This document shows, in pieces, positions 10,401 to 18,160 of a DNA stretch of 64,000 bases. The position numbers were made by a program, and so were the translations under genes. This stretch comes from Opitutus sp. ER46 (GTDB lineage: Bacteria; Verrucomicrobiota; Verrucomicrobiia; Opitutales; Opitutaceae), in assembly GCF_003054705.1 (NCBI RefSeq), contig NZ_QAYX01000011.1, positions 1-64,000 of the forward strand. Direction: 5' to 3'. Under the pieces are notes generated by a model, which was not told the origin of the DNA, made no database searches, and was given only the letters and a program-made list of their open reading frames with translations. How positions within the stretch are numbered: the first letter of the stretch is position 1; every line of letters begins with the position of its first letter.

Positions 10401-10488
10401 TCAACAGAGCGCGCCGCTCCATTGGTTCCGCCGCGACCGCCGTGCAGCCAAGCAGGAAGAGACCAAGCGTGATAATGTGATTTTTCAA
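4384..10488 (-). CDS. Secreted Rhs/YD-repeat protein with variable C-terminal (putative toxin) domain
   Basis: A 2034-residue protein with an N-terminal signal sequence (KNHIITLGLFLLGCTAVAAE). An AVAA cleavage site fits signal peptidase I; the LLGC also resembles a weak lipobox. A beta-rich N-terminal region of about 280 residues precedes long runs of YD repeats (ITTYDYVGETG, RTYTYDSVGRPDTVTT, TYTYDKGGRVESV) forming the Rhs shell. The RHS core follows (GRRYYSPSLGRFISRDPIGA, NLYGFVANDPVNRSDYLGM), ending in DYLGM instead of the usual DPxGL. A proline-rich linker then leads to a domain of about 190 residues beginning KDCDTLAAKIANNQ and ending VDGGCK, Ala/Gly-rich with hydrophobic helices. It is last in a tight operon with two exported proteins upstream (18-bp gap) and overlaps a 2-TM gene downstream. 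Sec export without visible type VI partners suggests a WapA-like or surface-displayed contact toxin; the toxic activity is inference. Confidence 0.85.
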   Translation of the reverse strand: MKNHIITLGLFLLGCTAVAAEPMERRALLNVAIEGVTSGKNYDLYTHIGASQVHLARHPAESGGSDVSASDEPISMYVGLLVGKKYTFTFERGLGDVADPMDYGTFDLALKLPAGYVAYVDRDGDGIPEGESPHISGSTSGAVGMGGSFTYQIIERSTLNPAPAGELTRFAVGDLLFELGLGTLKNGKSAGRLQLRSDGRVGAGFGLPSAVFTPSGLDYVGPEASGLSSGSWSAITGGKRIETSQARVDVVADGATKYAIKFYATDSAGTYSTTAYAAYTLEKATTGLPASSPVGADCLKITVQHGNLTFQKFVFRDTSADVWTLIEGSGDDERIERHVATRNGATREVAIATKNHAGTVIAKERLTWSTVNSVENLTKQEVWSNVEATAPDLTTTWEYYADNAGKGKAFQIKKIMSPNGFYREFDYYSDALRLGKISKVTEPWSTGTATLSKITTYDYVGETGAFKNYPGSEEVKIGDTTVSKRERTYTFDDYAYTQSTKDYSGASTFTTTTTKAFYPYDNFWLASRPLSITAPSGLRQCFAYESGSYANGTFTVGSGYAYRTWVLIGASTGGTAVTTANGITFESIVLVANQSTLNETIRDSDDNIVREKTYVWDGVNWDLTHPIVDTTREWQDSARLASISYVTGAAASWTWNGRYLTSDTDETGIERTYTYDSVGRPDTVTTSALDALDGYQSFAASVVTYDYTASNQKASETQSSGNDLSRTTTYTYDGAGRPDTTVLPDGRSRKSLYSFPEAGVSRTAETLPCGGVVITDTLVDGKTLCVYDGTGVDRYYSYAVETTGISEVVHLATADSARWEKTTTDWLGRTIEQRKPGFTGQADIVEVSVFNESTGLLDKVTRTGFSPRMFEYDSIGQLKSEGIDLGANGTLLSSDVKDRITDHGRGFAKIGNSWWEVSEQWTYPSVTSATSRVFVKGTSRRLTGWSGGLMSEVVEKDAYGNATNTSVVVESGKRRRTTTVSVPGASSASVEVQCNGLVVKRSSADGRVETLTYDGLGRLTAQVDSRTAATTKSFTYLANGENATDLVQTVTETDKKSETESTARLVATYTYDKGGRVESVKDANGMFAYYGYDCAGRQTRQWGAAVLPVERIYNSYGELSLLTTFRAGTGWTAVKWPENPTGNSTIYRYDGPSGLLTQQEDDDGRKIDYTYNERGLVEGRKWARLNTTAARVTTTYEYHPGTAERSNITYNDGTPSVSYTYNRLGQLETATDIYTGSATQTRTLVYGTHLELETEKLPAYFGTRWMTYTYEDGTAGTVTGRANGYKLGIEGNLGRDMLSKWTYSEVTGNPSKLTAAQMGVTQREFEYEFVPNSSLVSGVKQTTLGYAQSRSYEANRDVISAVDAKFGTVVKAKYEYTYDALFRRETAKQSGSVFSSYANDTFYVYGYNNRSELTTATGYLGSDVTTLTAPMPGRYYDFDYDHAGNRTSANSSGSSTFAATYTPNDLNQTESRQNHYAPVNGTVDQAAKVLVDGILAGRQQTYWAGEAFLDNANGPAYDANVQIKAVKPGATDTKQTTTVAAFLPPATETLTYDEDGNLKSDGRWAYAWDAENRLVEMKTTDAAAAAGLPARRLEFRYDSLGRRIGKVVSTKSGTTWTAIQDLRFVYQGWNLIAEVNASDALQRTYVWGLDLASSLNATGGIGALVQMVDHTGTATAYLPAYDGGGNVAALMSSDGSPAAVYEYGPFGERMRAEGTYATTNPFRHATKFTDEESGLVYYGRRYYSPSLGRFISRDPIGAAGGPNLYGFVANDPVNRSDYLGMAQDDPPSDPGPNVYRRPPYDELGNTDYGVYGPGEPPPLGPSAPVAPNKGDPNKKLSQKDCDTLAAKIANNQKTLAGMVDTVSRESIADRIMGAVMEGLDQSMPYSDMAENFAEGGYRLGKAGLDAVGARGARKALTSVYSGGGAKVINAVGVVNNVWDAAQVGRAIYNRDGLGFIQSSAGLASDFVTAVPAFKMAISGFKFVWDGESQRAQNDIEMADLTSIAANGQAANLNAIIGLKNVAQWKKEFVDGGCK
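5207..6153 (-). repeat. 947-bp direct repeat, Rhs core copy 2 (inside full-length rhs)
   Basis: Counterpart of 1541-2487 at constant offset 3666. It covers the codons from the last YD segment to the GGPNLYGFVANDP core motif. Downstream of it the two genes share only short protein-level similarity, which marks the cassette boundary. Confidence 0.9.
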
Positions 10489-10506
10489 TGTAAGTTCCTC
10501 CCGAGT

Positions 10507-13197
10507 TTATGGGGTGTGCACCTTCAGCCCGATGTTTCCCGGCGCCGCGGCGTTGGTTGGACTCGTACCCAGCAAGTTCTCTTCACCATTGGTTAGCCCA
10601 TCGCCATCTTCATCTCCCGCGGGATCGAGTGCGGTGGTCCGGGCCGAGCCACTACCACTCGGGGATACGACCCCTCCAGCGGCCGCACGAACGCGGAAAT
10701 AGTACGTGGTACTCGCTAGGAGTCCGGTCACATCACATTGAACGGCGGAACCAACACTGCGGTTTGCATATCCGCCCACGAAGGAGCTGAAGCTAGCGCT
10801 GAGGGAGACGTCGACGTAGTACCCCGTCGCACCCGGCATCGCGCCCCATACCAACCTGAATCCATTGCTTGTGAGGTTCGTCGACAAAGGCGCAGGCGCC
10901 GCGAGGACGATAAGCTCGGCGGCGCTCGATCTGGTACTCCCGCCGCTGTCCGTGACAACAACGTGGTACACTCCCGAATCGCCCGCCACCGCGCTTCCAA
11001 ATTCGAGCGTATTGGATGTCTTACCAGCCAGAGGAGAATCATCTTTATACCACTGGTACGTGATCGACGCTGAGCTGGTCGCGGAGACGGATAGCACCAC
11101 TCCGCCCCCCGCAGGCACAATCGCGGATTGTGGCTGCGCCGTGATCGTCGGCCCGCCGACAACATCAAGCGTATATGGGCCAGCGATGCTGCTCGTGGCG
11201 TAATTTCCATCGTCGTATTTTCGGACGGAGTAGGTATACTGACCTGGCATCGGAGGAGTCCATGTGCTTTGGGTCGTGCCAGTTGCAGAAACACGCGTCC
11301 CCGCCTTGGCAATATCCCCCGACGACACTATTGCGCCAGCGCTATCACGACCTGGCCATGTGGTATAGCCATGGACCATGAATTGCCATGTCCCATTGCC
11401 ACTTCCACCAGCGTATGGGGAGCCGACTTGGGGCACAAATGCCGCACCGCGCGCGATTGTCATGTTCGCACCACTGACCGTCGCCTGGCGCAGGCGAACA
11501 TTGAAGCTCGTCATCGTACTGGCATTACTGTCGTAGGCTCCGAAGGTGTCCTGCGCACGAATATGTACGCTGTAGCTCCCGGTCGTCATGTTTGTCGTCC
11601 ATTCAAACGTGCCGTTCGCAGAACTGCCGCTGATTTGTGCGGAGCCGATGTGCGGCCACGGCGGTATGACGGGGGTCGCGATATAGAAGTGAACCCACGC
11701 GAGATTCCCGTCTGCATCGGTCGCCGAGCCCGTAAATGTCACCTTCTCGCCGGCGATAATGGTATTGTCCGGGTTATTGGCAGCAGAGGTCGTGATTCCC
11801 GTGGTGATTGGCGGAGTGTTCACCACAATGTCGCGCGATTGTGAGCCGCCAAAGTACTGCACCCCGTTCTCCATCCCCGTAAAATGGTAGGTGTATGTCC
11901 CAGCCGTGGACGGAAGCGTCATATAGAATCGCACGGTCTTGCGCTCTCCCGGAGCAACTGCTCCCAGGCCCGGGTAGTACAGATGGTTCCAGTCTTGGTC
12001 CGCGAGTTCGAGATAGTAATTGTCGGTCCAAGTCGTGGTGCCGCTATTGAGCACCGTCGCCTCAAATGAGATCGTCTCGCCTGGAGTACCGCTCGTCGGG
12101 AGGTCGATCGACTCCCACGTAATTCCATTCGTTCCCGCCTGCACCGTGATCTGTACCTCGCCGGAATAGTACCAACTACTAGGGTCGCGGCTTGCCCCCT
12201 TAAGGGTGTACGTGCCCGCGTTCGGAAACCGCACCTCGCAACTCTGCGATTTCTCCCCACAGCTGGCGAACGACATGTAGCCGTTGTTTGGAGTTGAGCC
12301 AGTGAAGGTGTACGGCCCCTCATCAATCTTGAAGTAGCCCGATGTTGGGCTGGTCATATCGAGATTCATCGCGTCCAGATTTCCGTCCGGGTCCGTGGCC
12401 GTGACGGTAAAGGAAACCGAGTCCCCTCGTGTGATGGTAGTCTTGTTGGGAGAGATTGAGATGGTGGGCGGCGTATTTCCCGCCGCGACGGTGATTGTGA
12501 GTCGCTCCGATGGTATGTTCTGCGCCCACGGATCGCGTGTCCGCCCTCCGGCGTCACGCGCGTTAACCCAAAGCTGGTACTCACCCGCGCCTTGATTGAA
12601 AGTGATCGAACGCTCTACGCTTGGGTCACTAGAAGCAGGGACATCGAACCACGGTTGAATTGCATACACCGCTCCAGAAGGAGTGCGCCACGCGATCTCT
12701 AGCTGCGTGATATCGCCATCGGCGTCGTGAGCCGTAAAAGTATACTTGGGGACCTCGTCCCGACCGACCGCGGTTGGGCCAGAAGTTGAAGTCGAGCTAG
12801 GACTGTTGGTCGGACCGCTAACCGTGAAGCTCGCGTAAGCGATGGCTACTTCGTAGTGTGAAGTGGTCGGGGACCAACCGATGAACCCAAAAGTATAATT
12901 GTGCGTCCCTACGTAGCTCGAGCCTCGCGGATCTGTCCAGGTGAAGCTGGTGTAGTTTGGATAGAATCCACCGTTCGGAGTCCCGATGCGCTCGACGAGC
13001 GTGTTCCCGTCGTGGACTTGAATGAACTCGAAGCCGTACGGTGCCGTCGTCCCGTAATCGTCGACCTCGAGCAAAAACGTGGGAACAGTGCCAGGTCCAC
13101 CGGACCCACCCGTGGCTCGGGCCCATCCCGTATAAGCCGAGGCCCGTCCCGCAATCAGCAGGCTCGTCATGAAGAGAACTCGAATGAGCGTATTCAT
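10507..13197 (-). CDS. Exported multidomain Ig/FN3 adhesin-like protein
   Basis: An 896-residue protein with a signal peptide (TSLLIAGRASAYTG). Several PKD/cadherin-like beta domains follow (each with the PPTISISPNKTTITRGDSVS / VTATDPDGNLDAM pattern). Towards the C-terminus are an Ig domain (TITAQPQSAIVPAGGGVVLS, ITYQWYKDDSPLAG, DSGVYHVVVTDSGG) and an FN3 domain (GFRLVWGAMPGATGYYVDVS, STTYYFRVRAA). The end carries a thrombospondin type-3-like calcium motif (DEDGDGLTNGEENLLGTSPT) common in verrucomicrobial extracellular proteins. It sits between the TlpA-like gene (11-bp gap) and rhs (18-bp gap), so the three are surely cotranscribed. A role in anchoring or presenting the Rhs protein at the surface is plausible but not shown. 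Confidence 0.75.
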   Translation of the reverse strand: MNTLIRVLFMTSLLIAGRASAYTGWARATGGSGGPGTVPTFLLEVDDYGTTAPYGFEFIQVHDGNTLVERIGTPNGGFYPNYTSFTWTDPRGSSYVGTHNYTFGFIGWSPTTSHYEVAIAYASFTVSGPTNSPSSTSTSGPTAVGRDEVPKYTFTAHDADGDITQLEIAWRTPSGAVYAIQPWFDVPASSDPSVERSITFNQGAGEYQLWVNARDAGGRTRDPWAQNIPSERLTITVAAGNTPPTISISPNKTTITRGDSVSFTVTATDPDGNLDAMNLDMTSPTSGYFKIDEGPYTFTGSTPNNGYMSFASCGEKSQSCEVRFPNAGTYTLKGASRDPSSWYYSGEVQITVQAGTNGITWESIDLPTSGTPGETISFEATVLNSGTTTWTDNYYLELADQDWNHLYYPGLGAVAPGERKTVRFYMTLPSTAGTYTYHFTGMENGVQYFGGSQSRDIVVNTPPITTGITTSAANNPDNTIIAGEKVTFTGSATDADGNLAWVHFYIATPVIPPWPHIGSAQISGSSANGTFEWTTNMTTGSYSVHIRAQDTFGAYDSNASTMTSFNVRLRQATVSGANMTIARGAAFVPQVGSPYAGGSGNGTWQFMVHGYTTWPGRDSAGAIVSSGDIAKAGTRVSATGTTQSTWTPPMPGQYTYSVRKYDDGNYATSSIAGPYTLDVVGGPTITAQPQSAIVPAGGGVVLSVSATSSASITYQWYKDDSPLAGKTSNTLEFGSAVAGDSGVYHVVVTDSGGSTRSSAAELIVLAAPAPLSTNLTSNGFRLVWGAMPGATGYYVDVSLSASFSSFVGGYANRSVGSAVQCDVTGLLASTTYYFRVRAAAGGVVSPSGSGSARTTALDPAGDEDGDGLTNGEENLLGTSPTNAAAPGNIGLKVHTP

Positions 13198-13208
13198 CGC
13201 GTATAGGA

Positions 13209-14273
13209 CTAGCGGCTAGCGCGTTGGATGAGTGTAGGTATATCCTGAATATCGCCGTAGCCGGCTACCTTCCCTCCAGCGTCAATAATGCAGGCATAAG
13301 GGAGTTGCCGCACTTTGAAGGCCTGCGCGACCTCGCTGCCGAAACCAGTTGGGCCCGTGCAGTGGATGCCCTTATACGGCACTTTCTGCTTCACCGAAAC
13401 CAGTTGTTCCTTGGTCGCACCGAAACCGAAGTATATCCACCGCGCAGTGGTAGGCGTGGCCGCAAATTTCCGCGCGAGCGCTTCGATCTGCGCGACACCT
13501 GCACCAGCATCCCAGAAGAAGACCACCGTCACCGTCCCGGTTGGCGCCGCTAGGTTGAGGGCGTAGTTTTCATCCGTGACAAGCGACAGCGGCGCGGCCG
13601 TGCCGACGAGGGCATCTCGAGCCATAATGCTTTTCGCGAGTCCCTGCGCTGCGGCGGGCGCCTTGCCGGCCAGCACCTTCCGGGCGACGCGCACGGCGAC
13701 CTCTGATTCGCCGGCCTGCATAACGCTGGAATAGAGCCCAAAGACAGCGTCATTTCCCCCAAATTCCTTCTCAAGCGCGCGCCCAAGGCGTTCATGGAAC
13801 TCCCCACGTTTTCCCTGCCCCGCGCGAGCGTGATCCGCGATCGAATCACTTAATAGGGCAATATCGAAGCGGTCCTTGGTTAATACGCCGTTGTCTTTCC
13901 GAAAGGCCGCCGCGAGTTCCTTGGCGGTTTGTTCAGCTCCTTCGATGCCATACCGCGACGCGCGATAGAGCGCATCGATTTCGATTTTTCGCACCTCAAC
14001 GCTCCGCGCATCACCCGCGCGATTCGTCCGAAACGCCTTGGTCTTTGCGATAAGGGCTTTCAGCCGGTCCACTTCCTCATCCGCGACCGTTCGCTTCAGC
14101 GCGGGGGTGTAGTTTGCCGCAGTCGACTTCGCAACCGCGGTCGTCTTCGTAAGCGCCAGGATAGATGCAAGGTCGTTACCCGCCGCCGCATTCACATCGG
14201 ACGCCTCCGGAGCCGCCGCCGCTGATAACGCGCCCACTCCAATCAAGCCTGTGCAAACGGCGGTTCGAACCAC
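13209..14273 (-). CDS. Exported TlpA/redoxin-fold protein lacking both active-site cysteines
   Basis: The C-terminal domain of about 150 residues follows the TlpA/AhpC-TSA layout: GTVTVVFFWDAGAGVAQIEA corresponds to the stretch that normally reads FWATWCGPC, and QLPYACIIDAGGKVAGYG to the cis-Pro and following strands. Both catalytic cysteines are absent (WDAGAGVA), so it cannot be a normal thiol oxidoreductase. About 200 helical residues precede it. I chose the GTG at 14273 because it directly precedes a good signal peptide (VCTGLIGVGALSAAAAPEA). The frame remains open to an ATG at 14462, but those 63 extra residues look non-coding and would bury the signal peptide. It is the first gene of the Rhs operon. 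Possible roles are a folding factor or scaffold for the exported partners. Confidence 0.65.
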   Translation of the reverse strand: MVRTAVCTGLIGVGALSAAAAPEASDVNAAAGNDLASILALTKTTAVAKSTAANYTPALKRTVADEEVDRLKALIAKTKAFRTNRAGDARSVEVRKIEIDALYRASRYGIEGAEQTAKELAAAFRKDNGVLTKDRFDIALLSDSIADHARAGQGKRGEFHERLGRALEKEFGGNDAVFGLYSSVMQAGESEVAVRVARKVLAGKAPAAAQGLAKSIMARDALVGTAAPLSLVTDENYALNLAAPTGTVTVVFFWDAGAGVAQIEALARKFAATPTTARWIYFGFGATKEQLVSVKQKVPYKGIHCTGPTGFGSEVAQAFKVRQLPYACIIDAGGKVAGYGDIQDIPTLIQRASR

Positions 14274-14987
14274 AGCAGGCAACCTGAGTAACCCACTCCC
14301 GCCCCGGCTGCGATGGCTGCCGCACGCCCTTTTTATTTGTGATTGTTTATTGTTGCATGCCGCCGGCAGGTTCGAATCTAGCTCCAAAACGCAGCACTGA
14401 GCAGCTGCAACTTGTGGGGGATTCTGCGATTGGAGTGACTTCGCCAGAAGACGTAAGTTCATGATCGAAAGCGTTGTTATGAGGCGGCTCGGGCCGGCAA
14501 CGCGTACGTATTGTCACGTACATCACCAGACAATTGAATTCGCCTAGCCTCGGTCCATGTTACTCATTTTTGACATCAGAATACTGTAATAATATGTCTT
14601 ATTACATTAATTGATTTGCACTAAACATTTCACAGGAGTGCTTCCGCCAGCCCTGTACCCAGGCGTCGTTCGAGCGCAGGATCGTGGATTCCTATTCGAG
14701 GATGGCTCCTGATCTCTGCCGAAATCCGCGCGGACTGTCGGCTGCTCAACGCGTTGAATGCCTACGGTATGTTCCAGCTGTGCCGCGGGGATTGGTTTGT
14801 GAGAGCAATGTGGCGGCGAGGCGGTGCCCGACGGTAGGAGGTAACGCCGGCCCTCGGCCGAGCGTTCCTGCAATAGGGTCAACGTTCGCGCCAGGCCGGG
14901 AGAAGAACACGTCTCTCTGGGGCCGGGAGCGGGGGCGACATTCCAGACTCCGCGCGTGGGTTTCTGGCGCGTCGAGGGAGCGCCGGA
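14274..14987. other. Upstream region of the Rhs operon, locally AT-rich
   Basis: About 700 bp between the Rhs operon and the MFS transporter gene. Two AT-rich patches stand out, around 14328-14360 and 14550-14635, in strong contrast to the GC-rich DNA to the right. These are the likely promoter region of the minus-strand operon, but no -35/-10 pair is convincing enough to name. No gene is supported. The change in base composition near 14650 marks a likely edge of the acquired island. Confidence 0.4.
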
Positions 14988-16400
14988 CTACGGCTGCTCG
15001 ATTTCCTCCAGGCTCCGGCCCTTGGTCTCGGGGAGGCGGAAGAAGACGAAGGCGAAGCCCAGCGCGCAGACGGCGGCGTAAATCCAGAACGTCCCCGCCG
15101 CGCCGACCGCCCGGTTCAGCAAGGGGAAGGTGTAGGTCAGGACGAAACACGCCACCCACAGGCATCCGACGGCTATCGACATCGCCAGCCCGCGCACCCG
15201 ATTCGGAAACGTCTCCGAAATGACGACCCAGGTCACCGGCGCCAGCGACATCGCGTAGCACCCGATCGCAAGCAGCACCAACCCGAGCATGTGCACTCCC
15301 TGGCTGTGCAGGGCGTAACCCGCCCCGAGGACAACATAGACGACCGCGAGCGCGCCGGCTCCGAACAGCATCAGCTTCCGCCGCCCCCAGCGGTCCACCG
15401 TCGCCAGCGCCACGAACGTGAACACCAGGTTCACCGAGCCGGTGATCACGATGTTGAGCAGGATGTCCGACACCGAGTAGCCGGCCGCGGAGAACACCTC
15501 CTCGGCGTAGTTGAACACCACGTTGATGCCACACCACTGCTGGAACACCGCGAGCACGATGCCCAGCCCGAGCAGCCGGCGCACCTTCGGCGTGAAAAGC
15601 TCGCGCCAGTCAACCCGCGCCGAGTTCTGCCGCAGCGTCGCTTCGATCGCGGCGAGCTCGACCGCCGCGCCCTCCGCGCCGGCAATCCGCGTCAGCACCC
15701 GCCGCGCGGCGTCCGTCCGGCCGGTCTTCGCCAGCCAGCGGGGGCTCTCCGGGACAAAGCACGCGCCGAGCAGAAACAACAGCGAGGGCACCGCCGTCAC
15801 CCCGAACATCCAACGCCAGCCGGTCTGCCCGTTCCACGACGCCAGGATCTCCGCCGCCGTGGCGCCGGCCGGCACTGGCTCCGCGATGAAGAGGTTCACC
15901 ACCTGCGCCGCGAGGATCCCGATCACGATCGTGAGCTGGTTGAGCGACACCAGCCGACCACGCACCGCGGCCGGCGCAATTTCGGCGATGTAGAGGGGCG
16001 AAAGGCCCGAGGCCAGGCCGATGGCGGCGCCGCCCGCGATGCGCCAGGCAATGAATTGCGCGAAGGTGCCTGCCAGGCCCGTCGCGACCGAGGACGCCGC
16101 AAACAGAACTGCGGCCACGATCAGCATGCGTTTTCGTCCCCATCGCTCCGCCGCCACGCCCGCGCCCAACGCGCCCACCAGCGAGCCGATCAAGGCGCAG
16201 CTCATCGCCCAGCCCTGTTGGTCGGGCGACGTGAGATTGAAGAACTTTTCGTAGAAGGGCTTGGCCCCGCCGATCACCACCCAATCGTAGCCAAACAGCA
16301 GTCCGCCGAACGCCGCGATCGTCGCGACCAGCCAGACAAACCGGCGGTTGTAGTCAGGGCGCGACGGCGCGGCCGGGTGGTCACGGGTTGAGGTAAGCAT
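14988..16400 (-). CDS. Sugar-porter family MFS transporter
   Basis: A 470-residue, 12-TM inner-membrane protein of the sugar porter (XylE/GLUT-like) branch. Visible hallmarks are GGLLFGYDWVVIGGAKPFYE in TM1, the RWGRKR loop after TM2, PLYIAEIAPAAVRGRLVSLNQ, PESPRWLAKTGRTDAARRVL in the central loop, QQWCGINVVFNYAEEVF in TM7, DRWGRRKL, and the terminal PETKGRSLEEIE. The family performs proton- or sodium-coupled uptake of monosaccharides; the substrate cannot be assigned. No sugar catabolic gene is adjacent. The gene ends near the AT-rich boundary of the Rhs island. Confidence 0.88.
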   Translation of the reverse strand: MLTSTRDHPAAPSRPDYNRRFVWLVATIAAFGGLLFGYDWVVIGGAKPFYEKFFNLTSPDQQGWAMSCALIGSLVGALGAGVAAERWGRKRMLIVAAVLFAASSVATGLAGTFAQFIAWRIAGGAAIGLASGLSPLYIAEIAPAAVRGRLVSLNQLTIVIGILAAQVVNLFIAEPVPAGATAAEILASWNGQTGWRWMFGVTAVPSLLFLLGACFVPESPRWLAKTGRTDAARRVLTRIAGAEGAAVELAAIEATLRQNSARVDWRELFTPKVRRLLGLGIVLAVFQQWCGINVVFNYAEEVFSAAGYSVSDILLNIVITGSVNLVFTFVALATVDRWGRRKLMLFGAGALAVVYVVLGAGYALHSQGVHMLGLVLLAIGCYAMSLAPVTWVVISETFPNRVRGLAMSIAVGCLWVACFVLTYTFPLLNRAVGAAGTFWIYAAVCALGFAFVFFRLPETKGRSLEEIEQP

Positions 16401-16598
16401 GAGGGGTAGCGTCGAAACTATCGCATCAAGGCGGCCGCCATCCCATGCAGGCGGTTCTGAATTTGATGGACGATTTTACGGACGACGGCGCACGCCGGGG
16501 CCCGACTTTCTTGCCGAAGCCTGATGCGGGAATCTCATGCCCAATGAGAAGGGCCACGACCCGCGGCGGGGTTATGCTGGGGTCAACCCCGTCACGCC

Positions 16599-17345
16599 GT
16601 GAAAACCACCCACCTGTTTTGGGCTGTGTTCGCGGGGGCCGCCTCAGCGGCACTGGCCGCGCCGTCGGCCCCGTCCGCCTCCCCCGCCGCTGACTTCGCC
16701 CCCTGCCGGGTCATCAAGCACGCCGAAGCCGTCTACCCCGCCCGCGCCCTCGCCGCGGGCGTGACGCGCGGCGAGGCGTCCATCGTCCTCGAAATCGATC
16801 CGGCAGGCCAGGTGCTCGACCGCCTGGTCACCGCGTACACCCACCCCGAGTTCGCCCGCGAGGCAGAGCGCACTGTCGCCCAATGGACGTACGTGCCCGG
16901 CAACTACCAGGGCCAGCCCGTCGTCTGCGTGCTGACCGTCACCTTCGAGTTCTCGGTCAACGGCGTGCTCGCCATCCAGAAATGGTGCGACCCCGCGCAG
17001 CCATCCGATGCGTACATCGGGGGCACGTTCGCCTACTTCGCGCACGGCGCGGGGACACTCGACCGCGTGCCCGTGCCGGTCCGCGCGCCTGCGCCGCCGT
17101 ACCTGCCTGAATGGGCCAGCGAAGGACGCCGCGGCAAGGTGACCGTCCGCTTCTTCATCGACGAAACCGGCCGCGCCCGCTTCCCCACCATCGCCGCCGA
17201 GCCCGACAGCCTGCTCGCCCGCGCTGCGGTTACCGCCGTCAAGCAGTGGCAGTTCGAGCCGCCTCGCGCCAAGGGCCAGCCGGTCCTTGCGTACGCCGAG
17301 CAGACGTTCGACTTCCGCCCGGCGCCGCCCGCCAACGGCTCCTGA
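16599..17345 (+). CDS. Exported protein with two tandem TonB C-terminal domains
   Basis: 248 residues from a GTG start followed by a signal peptide (FWAVFAGAASAALAAPSAP). Two TonB_C-like modules follow: residues about 30-120 (AVYPARALAAGVTRGEASIV ... AQWTYVPGNYQGQPVV) and about 155-240 (APPYLPEWASEGRRGKVTVR ... VKQWQFEPPRAKGQPV). The usual TonB N-terminal transmembrane anchor plus Pro/Glu/Lys-rich spacer is missing, so it is unlikely to be a conventional energy transducer linked to ExbBD. Such tandem TonB_C exported proteins are common in Opitutales; their function is not established. It stands alone, with divergent MFS on one side and the DUF2062 gene 97 bp downstream. Confidence 0.75.
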   Translation: MKTTHLFWAVFAGAASAALAAPSAPSASPAADFAPCRVIKHAEAVYPARALAAGVTRGEASIVLEIDPAGQVLDRLVTAYTHPEFAREAERTVAQWTYVPGNYQGQPVVCVLTVTFEFSVNGVLAIQKWCDPAQPSDAYIGGTFAYFAHGAGTLDRVPVPVRAPAPPYLPEWASEGRRGKVTVRFFIDETGRARFPTIAAEPDSLLARAAVTAVKQWQFEPPRAKGQPVLAYAEQTFDFRPAPPANGS

Positions 17346-17442
17346 GCCCCCCACCGCCCGCCTGCGGTGCCCCCGCCCGGCCGCCCGCCCGCGGCTGAAC
17401 CCGGCTTTCCATCGCCGGATTCTGTGATATCGCTGCTGCCTT

Positions 17443-18009
17443 GTGTCCGACCCTGTCTCTCCTGATTCAGCCTCAGCCTCCCTTCCCGACCGGCCGCGCA
17501 ACTTCTGGCGCCGCCGGGTTACGGACCCGGTGGTGGCGCAGCTGACGCAGGGTCTGACCCCGCACAAGATTGCGCTCACCATCGCCGTCGGCAGCGCGCT
17601 GGCGCTTTTCCCGATTCTCGGCACGACCACGCTGCTCTGCCTCATCGTGGGCGTGGTCCTGAAGCTGAACCAGCCGATCATGCAGGCCATCAACTACGCC
17701 TGCACGCCCCTGCACCTGCCGTTCATCTTCTACTCGTTCCGCTGGGGCCACCGGTTGTTCGACGACCCCGACACCCCGCTGCGCTTCAAGCCCATGCTCG
17801 CCCTCCTGCGCGCCTCGCCCGTGGACTTCCTGGAGCGCTACGGCCTGGCCGCGCTGCACGCGATCATCGTCTGGGCGGTGCTGGTGCCGGTGTGGATCGT
17901 GGTGGTGTATTACGTGATGCGGCCGATCCTGCGCAGCGTCGACCGGCTGCGGCTGGAGAGCGCCGCCAAGGCCGCCGCCGAGAAGGCCGACGACCACCCC
18001 GTGCCGTAA
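17443..18009 (+). CDS. DUF2062 family membrane protein
   Basis: 188 residues from GTG. After an Arg-rich cytoplasmic N-terminus, LTQGLTPHKIALTIAVGSAL and ALFPILGTTTLLCLIVGVVLKLN form the DUF2062 signature, followed by NQPIMQAINYACTPLHLPFI. Further hydrophobic segments occur at about 130-160. DUF2062 proteins are small inner-membrane proteins of unknown function, sometimes fused to glycosyltransferases. The C-terminal tail is charged and probably cytoplasmic. Nothing in the neighbourhood suggests a specific partner. Confidence 0.8.
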   Translation: MSDPVSPDSASASLPDRPRNFWRRRVTDPVVAQLTQGLTPHKIALTIAVGSALALFPILGTTTLLCLIVGVVLKLNQPIMQAINYACTPLHLPFIFYSFRWGHRLFDDPDTPLRFKPMLALLRASPVDFLERYGLAALHAIIVWAVLVPVWIVVVYYVMRPILRSVDRLRLESAAKAAAEKADDHPVP

Positions 18010-18160
18010 GGCCGCCCGCCGGCCAACCAAGGGCCGCGGCCGCCCGGCACCGCCGACTTCCGCCAAAGGAAATGTCACCCCAGGCACGGGGAAGTCACCT
18101 GCTCGTTCCAGCTTCGAGACTATGACTGTCTCCACGTGCCCGGGATGACAAAGGGGTTGC

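Noticed and set aside
14550-14640. TTGACA-like hexamer near 14570 as a plus-strand promoter
   Set aside because: No plus-strand gene follows and the partner -10 match is poor; AT-richness alone explains it.
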